Part shown: piece by piece, positions 44,697 to 54,071 of the stretch
Position numbering within the stretch: the stretch's first letter is position 1
Layout of the letters: each line of letters opens with the position of its first letter
Assembly (NCBI RefSeq): GCF_017875275.1
Contig: NZ_JAGGML010000001.1
Span: forward strand, 2,811,001-2,875,000
Direction: 5' to 3'
From: Xanthobacter flavus
Lineage (GTDB): Bacteria; Pseudomonadota; Alphaproteobacteria; Rhizobiales; Xanthobacteraceae
Length of the DNA: 64,000 bases
The notes under the pieces: generated by a model
Told to the model about the DNA's origin: nothing
The model's database searches: none
The model's input: the letters and a program-made list of their open reading frames with translations, nothing else
Program-made: the position numbers and the translations under genes

Positions 44697-45470
44697 TCAG
44701 TAGCAGGGCGGGTAGGGATAATAGCCGCAACGCGGAGCGGCGGCCGCTGCCGCAGCACCCGCGGTAATGGCCGCACCCGCCGCAAAACCCGCCGCCGCCG
44801 CGCCCGCCGGATAGACCGGGGCGGCAACCGGGTACGGATGGGCATACCAGGCGCCGTGATAGACCGGCGCGTGGTAATAAGCTCCGCCATGGTAGCCATA
44901 ACCGCCCACATGGGCGACGCCGCCGCCATAGGAGCCACGCACGGCCCAGGCATCGATGAAGAGCGCCACCGGGCCGCCGGGCGTGAGGCTGCCCTCAAGC
45001 ACCTTCACGTCGAAGGTGAGCGTCGTTCCCTCGAGCTTGGGCGCCTTGAGCACCACGACGGCATCGGAGACCTCGCCGGGTCTGCCGCCGAGCACGGACA
45101 CGGTGGCGTTGGGCGGATCGACGGCGAAGCTGTCCTTGCCTTCGTCCCACTGCATCAGGAACTGCACCAGTGTCTCATGCCCCGCTGCGCGCACGGGCCT
45201 GTCGGCGAAGACGATGGTGTTGGCGGCAACCCCGGTGAGTGTGAGCTTGCCGCCGTCCAGCTTGGCGCCGGCGGCATTTATGACGGCAAGCGAGGGGATC
45301 GGCCGGTCGGCATGGGGCGTGCCGATGACCTTCTGGAGCGGGACGTGCTGCGCCGGCGCGGCCGGCTTGGCCGCCTCCTGTGCGACAGCGGCCGAGCCGG
45401 CCATCACGAGCGCGGCGGCGAGAGCGAGGGCGTGACGTGCCCGGACCGTTAAACGCTGCATGGACCGCAT
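44697..45470 (-). CDS. Secreted protein with Gly/Ala/Tyr/His-rich tail
   Basis: 257 residues. Signal peptide (HALALAAALVMAGSAAVAQ), then a soluble region (~25-165; KVIGTPHADRPIPSLAVINAAGAKLDGGKLTLTGVAANTIVFADRPVRAAGHETLVQFL) of unknown fold. A low-complexity tail alternates Tyr/His/Pro with a stretch of Ala/Gly, ending CGYYPYPPCY. The tail may anchor to the envelope. The start is uncertain: ATG 45470 has AGGAG only 2 bases away, ATG 45461 has it 11 bases away. No family recognised, and its relation to the hydrolases upstream is unproven. Confidence 0.65.
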   Translation of the reverse strand: MRSMQRLTVRARHALALAAALVMAGSAAVAQEAAKPAAPAQHVPLQKVIGTPHADRPIPSLAVINAAGAKLDGGKLTLTGVAANTIVFADRPVRAAGHETLVQFLMQWDEGKDSFAVDPPNATVSVLGGRPGEVSDAVVVLKAPKLEGTTLTFDVKVLEGSLTPGGPVALFIDAWAVRGSYGGGVAHVGGYGYHGGAYYHAPVYHGAWYAHPYPVAAPVYPAGAAAAGFAAGAAITAGAAAAAAAPRCGYYPYPPCY

Positions 45471-45501
45471 ATCTCCTGTTGATTGTGATGTGGAGCCGCT
45501 A

Positions 45502-45522
45502 TGCCCGCGCCTCGTGCGGGCA
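45502..45522. other. 7-bp hairpin TGCCCGC/GCGGGCA
   Basis: Perfect arms with a 7-base loop in the 197-bp gap between the alpha/beta hydrolase end and the secreted-protein start. It could lie in the secreted-protein leader. Confidence 0.35.
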
Positions 45523-45600
45523 AGCTGTCGTGGGGGCGCGCCGCACGCGCGCGGCCCTCGCGCACGGCAGGGCTGAGCCTGCACCAGGGATGCCATGAGT

Positions 45601-45621
45601 CGCCGGCTCTGGCAGCCGGCG
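45601..45621 (-). terminator. 8-bp GC hairpin after the alpha/beta hydrolase
   Basis: CGCCGGCT, loop CTGGC, AGCCGGCG, 47 bp past the stop of the minus-strand hydrolase. No T run on that strand. Confidence 0.45.
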
Positions 45622-45667
45622 TCTTTGCCCCACGCGCCACGGTGCTGCGCGGTGGGCTGGCGTGCAG

Positions 45668-46522
45668 CTAGAACCCGCCGAACCATGCACCGAAATAGCC
45701 GGCATAGAGCTTGGGTGCTTCCAGATTCATGCAATGGCCGATGCCGGGCACGGCCACGAAGCGGCAATCGGGCATCACCGTGGCCATCTCCGTCATGTCC
45801 GCCTCCTGGATCACGCCGTCGCGCATGCCCCAGACCACGAGGTGAGGATGGCGGATGGAACCCATCTTCCCCTTCAGCTCGCCGCTCCTCGCCTCCTTGG
45901 TGAGCGTGTCGGGCGTGCCGAACCAGATGCCGTCAGATACCGCCCAGACCTGATCTACGATCCGGTCGAACAGGCCGGCCCGCGCGCCGGCGTCGGCAAT
46001 GAAGCGGGCGGGTCCGTTCGCCAGCGTCTCGTCCACGAACAGGCTCGGCGCCGTCATGGCCATGACCTGTCGGGTGACGTCGTAGCTCTCCTTCATCTGG
46101 CCGAAGAAGGCCGACTGCTCGGGCTTGAAGTCGATGCCCTGAGGGCCGACCGGCGACAAAGAGAAGACCCGGCCAAAGCGGTCCGGCTGCTTCAGGATCA
46201 TCCGCGTGGAGATGATGCCGCCGGTGGAGTGGGTGGCAAGGTGGCAGAAGGAGATGTCGAGCGCATCCAGCGCCGCGATCATGTCATCGGCATGCTGGGC
46301 GATGGAATAGTTGGAGAAATCGGCGGCAGGCGCGGGCTTGTCGCTGTCGCCGCAGCCACGCCAGTCCACCGCCACGGTGCGCACGCCGCGCGGGAAATGC
46401 GGGGCCGCCAGCTCGATCCACTCCTTGCTGGCGAGATTGCCGTGGATGAAGAGGACAATCGTGTCCCCCGAGCCCCATTCCCGGTAGGCGAGGCGAAGGC
46501 CGTTCGCGTCAAGCGTCTGCAT
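45668..46522 (-). CDS. Alpha/beta-hydrolase fold protein
   Basis: 284 residues, cytosolic. GDTIVLFIHGNLASKEW (oxyanion HGN), VAVDWRGCGDSDKPAP, a nucleophile elbow reading T-H-S-T-G around Ser (usual GxSxG with Thr first), acid residue in VVWGMRDGVIQEADM, and His in VAVPGIGHCMNLEAP. Esterase, lactonase or C-C hydrolase activity possible. 72 bp downstream of the large double hydrolase gene on the same strand, so likely co-expressed. Confidence 0.85.
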   Translation of the reverse strand: MQTLDANGLRLAYREWGSGDTIVLFIHGNLASKEWIELAAPHFPRGVRTVAVDWRGCGDSDKPAPAADFSNYSIAQHADDMIAALDALDISFCHLATHSTGGIISTRMILKQPDRFGRVFSLSPVGPQGIDFKPEQSAFFGQMKESYDVTRQVMAMTAPSLFVDETLANGPARFIADAGARAGLFDRIVDQVWAVSDGIWFGTPDTLTKEARSGELKGKMGSIRHPHLVVWGMRDGVIQEADMTEMATVMPDCRFVAVPGIGHCMNLEAPKLYAGYFGAWFGGF

Positions 46523-46594
46523 GAGCCCTCCGTCAGATGCGTGCCGAGGGCGGTTCGCGCGCCCGGGATGGCGCGCAAACCGAATACCGCTCGT

Positions 46595-49108
46595 CTACTT
46601 GTTCAGCCCGGTCGGCGCAGCTGCCTTGGCCGGGGCGGCCTCTGCGGCGGCGGGCGCACCGTGGATGAGGCGGTCGATGCTGGCCGGCGCGCCGGTGGGG
46701 ACGCGTCCGGTCTCGACGAAGTCCACCACATCCTCGGCGAAGGCGACCGGCTCGTCCGTGTGGATGAAATGGGCGGTGCCGGGATAGATCTTCACCTGCA
46801 CGTCGCGCCCCGCCGTGTTCATGCGGCGCATGAAGGGCAGGACGAGCTGTCGCGAGAGGTCGGTGAGCCCGTTGAAGGCGGTGCCGGGGATGAAGGGCTC
46901 CTTGTCGCCGAAGGCGAGGAAGATCGGCACCTTGATCTCGGTGAGCCGCTTGTAGAGGCTCTGCGGATCCTTCTCCTGCAACTCCGCCACCATGGCGTAG
47001 ATATCGAAGGTGAACACATCCACCCACTGCTGCAGTTCGCGCGGATCGCCCTTGATCATGCCGATGCGCTGGGCGGTGTGGAGGCGGGCATATTCGCTGT
47101 CGCGCAGGAAGTAGCCGTTGCGCTGGGGCGTGACCGCCCCGGTCACGGGATCGCGGCTGCGGAAGTGGTAGAAATCGTCGATCTGCTGGGCGGTGAGGTT
47201 CTTCTCCCGCTCGCGCAGGCCGGTCTGGTCCCACGCCTTCTTCCAGGCGTCGAAATCATGGGCGAAGGCCGGATCGAACAGATCAAGCTTCTTGCCCGGC
47301 GCGACCGTCACCTCTCGGGGATATTCCTCAAGCCCGGCCGGGGCTTCGAGGATCAGCTTCGTGACGGCATCCGGCCAGGTGAGGGCATAGCCGAGGACGA
47401 TCTGCCCGCCCATGGAATGGCCGAGATAGGCGGCCTTGGGAACCTTCAGCTGGTTCACCACCACCGCGTGCAGCACGTCGCGCATGTCCTGCAGGGTGCG
47501 GGCGGGGCTCTTGTCCAGGTTGCCGGGGCCGGACATGCCGTAATGGGGCATGTCCACGGCGATCACGCGCAACCCGCGCTCCAGCGCGATGCGCATGATG
47601 TTGCCGTAGTGGCCGCCAAACGCGCCCTTGCCGTGGACGATGACCAGTACGTCGGGATTGGCCGCCGTGCCGGCATATTCGTCCATGTAGCCGATGTCCC
47701 ACTCGACGCCGCGGCCGTCCTTCGCCTTGGTCTTCTTCACCGGGAAGGGATAGGTGACGAACGTATTCCAGAAGGACTTGTCGGGCGTGATGTCGGACGC
47801 GACCGAGGGGGTGCGGTAGGTCTTGGCCGCCATCTCGCGATTACGGGTGAGGCGCGACACGTCGCCGAGGAAGCTGGCGACAGTCGGATCGAACTGGCGG
47901 TTCTTCAGGATGGGGAAGACGCCGTAATGGGCGACCGGGCTCTTCTCATGCACGAAGTCCGCGCCGGGCACCTTTTCCACCGTGCGCTTGGCGCGGTCGA
48001 AGGTGAGCCACTGGTCGTTCTCGATATGCATGACGAGGGTGCGCGCCTTGATGCGCTTCAGCTCGGCATTGATGTTGTAGGTCTCGCCGGCGCGGTTGCG
48101 CCACAGCAGGTCGACCGCATCGAACAGCAGCGATCGGGCGGCGATGGCGGCGCCCGCCTGCGGATTGGGCGGGTTCCAGTAGAAGACATCCCGCTGCACC
48201 GTCGACCAGTCCTGTTGTGAGCGGTGCTGGAAGTCGAACCCGGTGAGGTTGAGGATCGACCAGCCGAAGGCGACGCCCTGGTTGGGATGCTTGTCCTTGG
48301 GCAGGTTGTAGTAATTGCCGCCGGTGGCGCGCCACTGCGGATCGCTCTCGATGGCCGCCGACATGAGCTGGAAGGTCCAGTTGCCCACCGGATCCTCGCC
48401 GTCCGACTGGCTGGTGCCGCCGATGGGCATGAGGCCGTCCATGAAGTCCGGGTGCATCACGCCCCAGACATAGGTCTGGGTGGCGCCCATGGAGACGCCG
48501 GTGACGAGGGAGGCACGGGCGACCTTCAGATGGTCGCGCAGCATCCGGTAGTTCGCCTGAACCATGTCCTGGTAACTGTATTGCGGAAACTTCTGCCCCA
48601 GCCCTTCGGAGGGCTTGCTGGTGCCCCAGAGGCCAAGGGCATCCACCAGCACCACATAATATTGATCCGTATCGATGGGCTTGCCCGGCCCGATCACCGA
48701 GCCGCCGGAAAGCGCCGTGCCCTCCACCCATTGGGCGTACATGTCGGTGGCGTCGCCGGAATAGAAGGAGTTGATCACCACCGCGTTGGTGATCTCGCCC
48801 GCGGCGTTGCGCTTCGGCGTGCCGAGCGCGATGTAGGCGGTCTTCGCCGGGCCGGCGCCGAGGGATTCCAGCGTCGTGCCGCCTTCCCCGCCGTTCGCCC
48901 ATTTGTCCGGGCTCGACAGATCATAGCGGCCGCCGATGCGGAAGTTGGCAACCTCGTAGAATTTCTTGAGCTGGCAAAGCCTCTGCTGGGAGCAGGCGCC
49001 GGTGAGAGGCTGTTGCGACGCGGCGGGCGTCTGGGCGTAGGCGGCAGGGGTGGTCGCGGACAGGGCCGTCGCGGCGAGCGCGAGGCCCAAGGCTATGGCA
49101 TACCTCAT
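46595..49108 (-). CDS. Exported protein with two alpha/beta-hydrolase domains
   Basis: 837 residues. Sec signal MRYAIALGLALAATALSATTPAAYA. Domain 1 (~45-430) resembles homoserine O-acetyltransferase-like hydrolases: Ser in GVSMGATQTYVWG, Asp in MHIENDQWLTFDRA, His in KSPVAHYGVFPI. Domain 2 (~450-805) is a second hydrolase: HGKGAFGGHYGN oxyanion loop, Ser in LGHSMGGQIVLGYALTWPDA, Asp in AFGDKEPFIPG, His in PGTAHFIHTDEP. Both triads look intact. An Ala/Pro-rich tail follows. Such a fused, secreted pair is unusual; the substrate may be a bulky ester taken apart outside the cytosol. AGGAGGAAAC precedes the ATG. Confidence 0.85.
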   Translation of the reverse strand: MRYAIALGLALAATALSATTPAAYAQTPAASQQPLTGACSQQRLCQLKKFYEVANFRIGGRYDLSSPDKWANGGEGGTTLESLGAGPAKTAYIALGTPKRNAAGEITNAVVINSFYSGDATDMYAQWVEGTALSGGSVIGPGKPIDTDQYYVVLVDALGLWGTSKPSEGLGQKFPQYSYQDMVQANYRMLRDHLKVARASLVTGVSMGATQTYVWGVMHPDFMDGLMPIGGTSQSDGEDPVGNWTFQLMSAAIESDPQWRATGGNYYNLPKDKHPNQGVAFGWSILNLTGFDFQHRSQQDWSTVQRDVFYWNPPNPQAGAAIAARSLLFDAVDLLWRNRAGETYNINAELKRIKARTLVMHIENDQWLTFDRAKRTVEKVPGADFVHEKSPVAHYGVFPILKNRQFDPTVASFLGDVSRLTRNREMAAKTYRTPSVASDITPDKSFWNTFVTYPFPVKKTKAKDGRGVEWDIGYMDEYAGTAANPDVLVIVHGKGAFGGHYGNIMRIALERGLRVIAVDMPHYGMSGPGNLDKSPARTLQDMRDVLHAVVVNQLKVPKAAYLGHSMGGQIVLGYALTWPDAVTKLILEAPAGLEEYPREVTVAPGKKLDLFDPAFAHDFDAWKKAWDQTGLREREKNLTAQQIDDFYHFRSRDPVTGAVTPQRNGYFLRDSEYARLHTAQRIGMIKGDPRELQQWVDVFTFDIYAMVAELQEKDPQSLYKRLTEIKVPIFLAFGDKEPFIPGTAFNGLTDLSRQLVLPFMRRMNTAGRDVQVKIYPGTAHFIHTDEPVAFAEDVVDFVETGRVPTGAPASIDRLIHGAPAAAEAAPAKAAAPTGLNK

Positions 49109-49230
49109 GTTTCCTCCTGCGGCCGGTCTCTGTCATCGCCGCCGTCTGGAGGAGAGAACAGCACGCCCCCGCGCCCAAGGGAAGCATGGCTGTTGAAACG
49201 AGGCGCGCAACCTGTGGGCGGCGCGGACCC

Positions 49231-50481
49231 TTAGCCGCCGTAGCGTCGCGCGGCCTCAATGGCGAGGCCGGTGCCGACCGAGCCGAAGGTGTCGCCCTCG
49301 ATCACCCGGGCCTGCGGGACGCACGCGCAGATGGCCGCGCGCACATGGGCGAGGCGCGTCGAGCCGCCGGTGAGGAACAGGGCGTCAATGGCGTCCGCCG
49401 CGAGCCCCGCAGCCGAGAGGCAGGACGCGATGCGCCCGGCGATGCGCTCGGCGAGGAGCCCGGTGTGGGCGATGAGATCGTCGTGGGAGATGCCGACGGA
49501 AAGCCCCGCCTCCAGCACCGCGAGATCAAGCTCCGTGGCGCCATCTTCGGCGACGCGGATCTTCGCCGCCTCCACATCGAGTGCGAGGCCGTGGCCGCGC
49601 TCTTCCTCCACCGCCCGGGCGAGGCGGGAAACGAGTTCCGGCTTCGCCGCTGCGCGCTCCAGCTCGCGGATGGAGCGCGCGGTGCGCCCGTCATAGAGCC
49701 GGTTGATGGCCGACCAGGTGGCGAGGTCGTGGTAGAGCGCCGCCGGCATGGCGAGGCCCTGGCGCTTCAGCGGGCTGCCGTGGCCGAGGAGGGGCATGAC
49801 CACGGCGAGCGAAAGCTGCCGGTCGAAATCGGTCCCGCCGATGCGCACGCCCTCGTTGGCGAGGATGTCGGAGGCACGGTCGGCGCGGTTCTGGTGACCG
49901 CGATCGATGCGCACGATGGAGAAGTCCGAGGTGCCGCCGCCGATGTCCGCGATCAGCGCCAATTCCTCGCCCGCCACCTGCCGCTCGTAATCGAGGCTGG
50001 CGGCGATGGGCTCGAACTGGAACGAGAGATCAGTGAAGCCGATGTCGCGGGCGATCGCGCCCAGCGTCTCCTCGGCGCGCTTGTCGCCCTCCGCATCGCC
50101 ATCGACGAAATGCACCGGCCGGCCGAGGACGACCGCGCTCAGCGCTCCGTCCGCCTCGGCCTCGCCGCGCGCCTTCACCTCGGCAAGGAATTCGCCGATG
50201 ACGCTTTTGAAGCCGAGCCGGCGGCGGCCGACCGGCGTCGTCTCCTCGATGAGGGAGGTGCCGAGCACCGATTTCAGGGCCCGCATCAGGCGGCCCTGCT
50301 CGCCGCCCACATAGGCGGCCATGGCGGCGCGGCCCACCAGCGGCGCGCCGCTCCAGGGGAAGAAGATGGCGCTCGGCAGGGTGTCGGATGCGCCCTCCAG
50401 CCGCGCGAGGCGCGGGCCGTTGGGACCGTTCAGTCCGAGGGTCGTGTTGGAGGTGCCGAAATCGAGGCCGCAGGCGTTCAT
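49231..50481 (-). CDS. yegD: Hsp70-family chaperone-like protein, YegD type
   Basis: 416 residues, about two thirds of DnaK: the ATPase domain without the substrate-binding part. Phosphate-1 loop GLDFGTSNTTLG, phosphate-2 ALIADIGGGTSDFSIVRI, adenosine motif DALFLTGGSTRLAHVRAAI. YegD members are cytosolic and of unknown client. AAGGAGG lies just before the ATG. The flanking genes share no obvious theme. Confidence 0.9.
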   Translation of the reverse strand: MNACGLDFGTSNTTLGLNGPNGPRLARLEGASDTLPSAIFFPWSGAPLVGRAAMAAYVGGEQGRLMRALKSVLGTSLIEETTPVGRRRLGFKSVIGEFLAEVKARGEAEADGALSAVVLGRPVHFVDGDAEGDKRAEETLGAIARDIGFTDLSFQFEPIAASLDYERQVAGEELALIADIGGGTSDFSIVRIDRGHQNRADRASDILANEGVRIGGTDFDRQLSLAVVMPLLGHGSPLKRQGLAMPAALYHDLATWSAINRLYDGRTARSIRELERAAAKPELVSRLARAVEEERGHGLALDVEAAKIRVAEDGATELDLAVLEAGLSVGISHDDLIAHTGLLAERIAGRIASCLSAAGLAADAIDALFLTGGSTRLAHVRAAICACVPQARVIEGDTFGSVGTGLAIEAARRYGG

Positions 50482-50616
50482 CGGGCCTCCTTGCCGTATG
50501 CGGGTGCGGAAGGCCGGGCTAGCTAGACCAAGTCTCGCTGCAGCGCAAGAGACGGAGCGATGGAAAGCGGCGGATGGCGCCCGGGCGCCACGCTGTCACC
50601 CGGGCGGTCGCGCGGC

Positions 50617-51546
50617 TCAGAAATGGTAGCCGATGCTCATGAACGGCCCGTGCATGGTGGTGTTGTAGCGGAAGTCGCGGGTGGGCGAGGTGATGGACTG
50701 GTAGTCGGTGTACAGCGCCCGGTACCCCAGCGCCGTCGACCATGTGTCATTCCAGTTGTACCCGACGGCGATGAGTCCCTGCGAGGAGAGCTTGGAGCTT
50801 GCCGGCAGGCCGAAGCCGCCAACGTCTGCGAGGGCGTTCACGAACCACTGCTTGTTCAGCTTCCATTGGAGGGCGAGGCCGAAGGTCGGGTCCAGCCAGT
50901 CCTTGCTGTCGGCTTCCGAGACGGCGAACGGCACGAAAAGCGAGGTGATGGAGGTGTTGGCCGACAGGCGCTGGTAGCGGAAGCCGGCCGTGGCGGAAAG
51001 GTCGAAATCGGCATCGCCGACGGGCAGCCGGTAGCCGGCGGCTCCGGACAGGATGAACAGGCGCTGGTTGAAGTCCACCACCGGCGCGCCGGCGGTCGAC
51101 AGGGTCTTGCTGCTGCCGAGCTGCGACCAGAACACATCCGCGAAAAGGGTCCAATTGTCCTTCTTCGCGAGGAAATTGCCCATGATGGCGCCCTGGAAAT
51201 TCTCCATCACGTCGCCGAAGGTGATGTTGACCGGGATGCGCGGCAGATTCCGGATGCCGACGTCGCCATCGATGCCGGTGGCCCAGAGGTAAAAGGTCGC
51301 CTGATATTGCCAGCCCGACTCCGCCTGAGGCTGCGGCGCCGGTGCGGCCGCGGCCCCCAGATCCGCAGCGCGGGCGGCCCGGTCCGGCGCCATGGCCAGC
51401 ACCGCGCCGGCGACCAGCAGGGCGATCGCCGTCCGCAGCCCCATGGCCCGACGCCCCTCCGCGCGGCGACGGCCCGTGCCGGACAGGCCATTCCCAGTCG
51501 CGCCACCCACGACCTCGGCTTCCAGTTGATACCCCCGGACCATCAT
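50617..51546 (-). CDS. Outer-membrane beta-barrel protein
   Basis: 309 residues as drawn from the ATG pair with GGGGGA upstream; the cleavable signal (MGLRTAIALLVAGAVLAMAPDRAARA, cleavage before ADLG) really begins at an in-frame ATG at 51444, giving 275 residues. The mature protein is rich in alternating amphipathic strands (WQYQATFYLWATGIDGDVGIRN; FNQRLFILSGAAGYRLPVGDADFDLSATAGFRYQRL) and ends in the barrel signal MSIGYHF. Possible porin or ligand-specific channel; I cannot assign a substrate. Divergent from an AraC regulator. Confidence 0.75.
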   Translation of the reverse strand: MMVRGYQLEAEVVGGATGNGLSGTGRRRAEGRRAMGLRTAIALLVAGAVLAMAPDRAARAADLGAAAAPAPQPQAESGWQYQATFYLWATGIDGDVGIRNLPRIPVNITFGDVMENFQGAIMGNFLAKKDNWTLFADVFWSQLGSSKTLSTAGAPVVDFNQRLFILSGAAGYRLPVGDADFDLSATAGFRYQRLSANTSITSLFVPFAVSEADSKDWLDPTFGLALQWKLNKQWFVNALADVGGFGLPASSKLSSQGLIAVGYNWNDTWSTALGYRALYTDYQSITSPTRDFRYNTTMHGPFMSIGYHF

Positions 51547-51948
51547 TCCCCCGTGTCGAGCTTATGCCGTTGGCAGCGTTTGCGGCAGGCCCCCACCCGC
51601 CATTCGTCGCATCCTAGCGCAGCCGCGCGTCCTTAACTGCCCCGCCCGCGCTGATGGCGCCGAAGTGTGGCTCCAACGCCACGGCGGGACGACTCGCGCC
51701 GGAGCCGACCAAGAGGGCAGCGGCCTCTCGCGTGCGTCGTTATAATCATTGACGTTTGGTCACCTCGTTCCAATTCGCGTGGGTTTGAACCCGCGCCCGG
51801 ACGGCAGGCCGGATTTGATCTTGAACGCCACGATGAAAGCGTGTGAACACTCTGGTCACGGATCAGCTTGAGCGGAGACCGCCCCACCGGTGCCGGGCGC
51901 GCAAGGGTGGAGCCTATTCGGCGCAAAGAGAGCGAGAGAAGTTCGTTC
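51547..51948. promoter_or_regulatory. 402-bp divergent gap between barrel protein and AraC regulator
   Basis: No credible gene. The only notable pieces are TGGTCAC repeated at 51757 and 51853, TATAAT at 51741-51746 without a matched -35, and an imperfect hairpin around 51777-51796. Both divergent promoters must lie here. Confidence 0.4.
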
Positions 51949-52989
51949 GTGACCACCACTCTGCCCCTGGTGCGCGCTGGCGCCATCGCACCGATCATGG
52001 TCTGGCTGCGCGATGGCGGACATCCGCTCGACCCGATGCTCCGTGCTGCCGGATTGCCGTCCGGCCTGATCGAGGATCGTGAACGTCCGATCCCCCTCAT
52101 GGCGGGAATCCGCTTGCTGATGGATGTTGTCCGGCGCGAGGGCCACGACGTGCCCGGCCGCATGGTCGCCCATGCCGGGATCGAGGAACTGGGTCTGCTG
52201 GGCCAGTTGGTCATGTCCTCCCGCACCCCGCGCGAGGCCTTCACCAAGGTGGAGCGCGCCTATCAGCACCACGGCTCGCACGAGCTGTTCACTCTGACGC
52301 CCCATCCCGGCGGCGGCGCGGTGCGCCATGCCTTCCGTGTGCCGGTCGACCCCGAGCATTTGTGCTATGTGCAGCAATATGTGGCGGCGCTGATCCGCAC
52401 CGTGGTCCTGCGGACCGGCCATGCGGGCCCATCTGTCGAACGGGTCGAGCTGACCCCTCATCCGCATCACGGCGTGGACGGCATGAGCGCCCAGTTCGGA
52501 TGCGAGACAATGCCGGCGGCCAACCGGACGGTGACCATGCTTTTCTCCGACGCGGTGCTCGACCGGCCCTATATGAATGGCCGCCAGCTTGCCGACACGG
52601 TCGTCCCTCCGGGTTCGGCCGTGATCCGCGGTGACGGCACACTGGCCGGCTCCATCACCACTATCCTGCCGGCCTTGATGGAGGCCGGCGCGGAGCCCGA
52701 CCTCGCCAACATCGCCGACCTCGCGTTCATGAGCCGCCGCACGCTGCAGCGGCGGCTGGCGGCCGAAGGCACGAGCCTGTCCGGATTGATCGACAAGGTG
52801 CGGGCCGAGCAGGCCATCGCCCGCCTCACGGCTGACGGCAGCGCCATCCGGGTCGTGGCTGCCGAGGTCGGCTATGGCTCCAACGCCAGTTTCAGCCGCG
52901 CCATCCGCCGCTGGACCAAGACGTCCCCGAGCCGCCTGCGGCGTAGTGCACCGGGTGGCCGGTTGGCCGGCGGCGAAGAGGCGGAATAG
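51949..52989 (+). CDS. AraC-family regulator (second, same subgroup as the one at 43514)
   Basis: 346 residues from a GTG with AGAGAAG upstream; a TTG further upstream (51868) is less likely. The ligand-binding N-terminus (LVRAGAIAPIMVWLRDGGHPLDPMLRAAGLP...HDVPGRMVAHAGIEELGLLGQLVMSSRTPREAF) is followed by HTHs (PDLANIADLAFMSRRTLQRRLAAEGTSLSGLIDKVRAEQAIARLTADGSAIRVVAAEVGYGSNASFSRAIRRWTKTSPSRLR). It diverges from the outer-membrane protein gene and probably controls it. Confidence 0.87.
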   Translation: MTTTLPLVRAGAIAPIMVWLRDGGHPLDPMLRAAGLPSGLIEDRERPIPLMAGIRLLMDVVRREGHDVPGRMVAHAGIEELGLLGQLVMSSRTPREAFTKVERAYQHHGSHELFTLTPHPGGGAVRHAFRVPVDPEHLCYVQQYVAALIRTVVLRTGHAGPSVERVELTPHPHHGVDGMSAQFGCETMPAANRTVTMLFSDAVLDRPYMNGRQLADTVVPPGSAVIRGDGTLAGSITTILPALMEAGAEPDLANIADLAFMSRRTLQRRLAAEGTSLSGLIDKVRAEQAIARLTADGSAIRVVAAEVGYGSNASFSRAIRRWTKTSPSRLRRSAPGGRLAGGEEAE

Positions 52990-53010
52990 CCGCCTCGCGC
53001 CATCATTTTG

Positions 53011-53844
53011 CTAGGCGACACTGACGGCGCGGGTGGTCGGCTCTTCGGCCTCGGCATCGCCGTCGACCGCATCGATGCCGACCGACATGCCCTTGAATTC
53101 GGCATCGCCATAGATCGTCGCGAAAGCCGCGTCCGACGCGTCGCGACCGACACCGATGCGAACCAGACCCTGGAGCGCGGCCTGCCGCGTTGCATCGAAA
53201 AGATACCACTGCCCTCCGAGATAGGCCTCGAACACCGCATGGAAATCCGGCGGATCGAGCTGCCACGCATAGCCGCTGGCGAAGCGGGCGGGAATGTTGA
53301 GCGCGCGGCAGAAAGCGATCCCGAGGTGCGCGAAGTCGCGGCATACGCCGGCCCGCAGGACCATGGTGTCATAGGCCGAGGTCTGGGAATCGCTCGATCC
53401 GCGCACGTAGTCGACGTGGTCGTGAATCCAGTTGCAGATGGCGGTCACGCGAGAGTGGCCGGGCTCGATTTCGCCAAACTCGCGACGGGCGAAGCGGCCG
53501 AGCAGGTCCGACTGGCAGAAGCGGCTCGGATACAGATAAGGCATGATGTCCAGCGGCAGATCGCCCACCGGCAGTTCCTGAATGCTCTCCGGCGCCTCGT
53601 CGATCATGTCGACCTCGACGACCGCGTGGTAGCTGACATGAAACGGCCCGGGCTCGGCATTCACGCGGATGAACCGGCTTCCGCCCTCATCGTCCGCGAA
53701 GCGTTCGATGGGGAAGGCGGGATTGAGGGTGAGGCTTTCGACGATGATGCGCTGGCGATGCAGCGCGGCCGCCTCGACGTTCAGAATGAAAACGGCGGGA
53801 GACTTCACGTCGTACTGGAGGCTTGATCGCACGGCAAAGCGCAT
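53011..53844 (-). CDS. Transglutaminase-like (cysteine protease fold) protein
   Basis: 277 residues from the ATG at 53844. An N-terminal beta domain (RFAVRSSLQYDVKSPAVFILNVEAA) precedes the core triad: Cys in RAGVCRDFAHLGIAFCRALNIPARFASGYAW, His in PDFHAVFEAYLGGQWYLFDATR and the Asp of FDAT. This is the common bacterial transglutaminase-like family, probably an amidase or protease rather than a cross-linker. No signal peptide. Isolated, convergent with the AraC gene. Confidence 0.87.
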   Translation of the reverse strand: MRFAVRSSLQYDVKSPAVFILNVEAAALHRQRIIVESLTLNPAFPIERFADDEGGSRFIRVNAEPGPFHVSYHAVVEVDMIDEAPESIQELPVGDLPLDIMPYLYPSRFCQSDLLGRFARREFGEIEPGHSRVTAICNWIHDHVDYVRGSSDSQTSAYDTMVLRAGVCRDFAHLGIAFCRALNIPARFASGYAWQLDPPDFHAVFEAYLGGQWYLFDATRQAALQGLVRIGVGRDASDAAFATIYGDAEFKGMSVGIDAVDGDAEAEEPTTRAVSVA

Positions 53845-54071
53845 TTTCCGTCCCCATCGGTGGGCCTGGAGGCGGTGAGGAGACTCCGCGCAACGCGTAT
53901 TGTTCCGCTTCCGATGCGAATTGCCTTCGGCTACCTCCAATCGGGTTGTCGCGTTGGAATCGATCCGGCAAACCTTCGTTGTGTTATGCCCCAGCTCCCG
54001 GCTGTCCAGTTTTGAGCAGACTAGCCCGCGCTGCGCGCCTTGATGATGCTCTAACCCTCCGGCCGAAGCTT

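Noticed and set aside
45662-48220. 852-codon + ORF opposite the hydrolase genes
   Set aside because: Shadow frame without motifs; both hydrolases on the minus strand have full catalytic sets.
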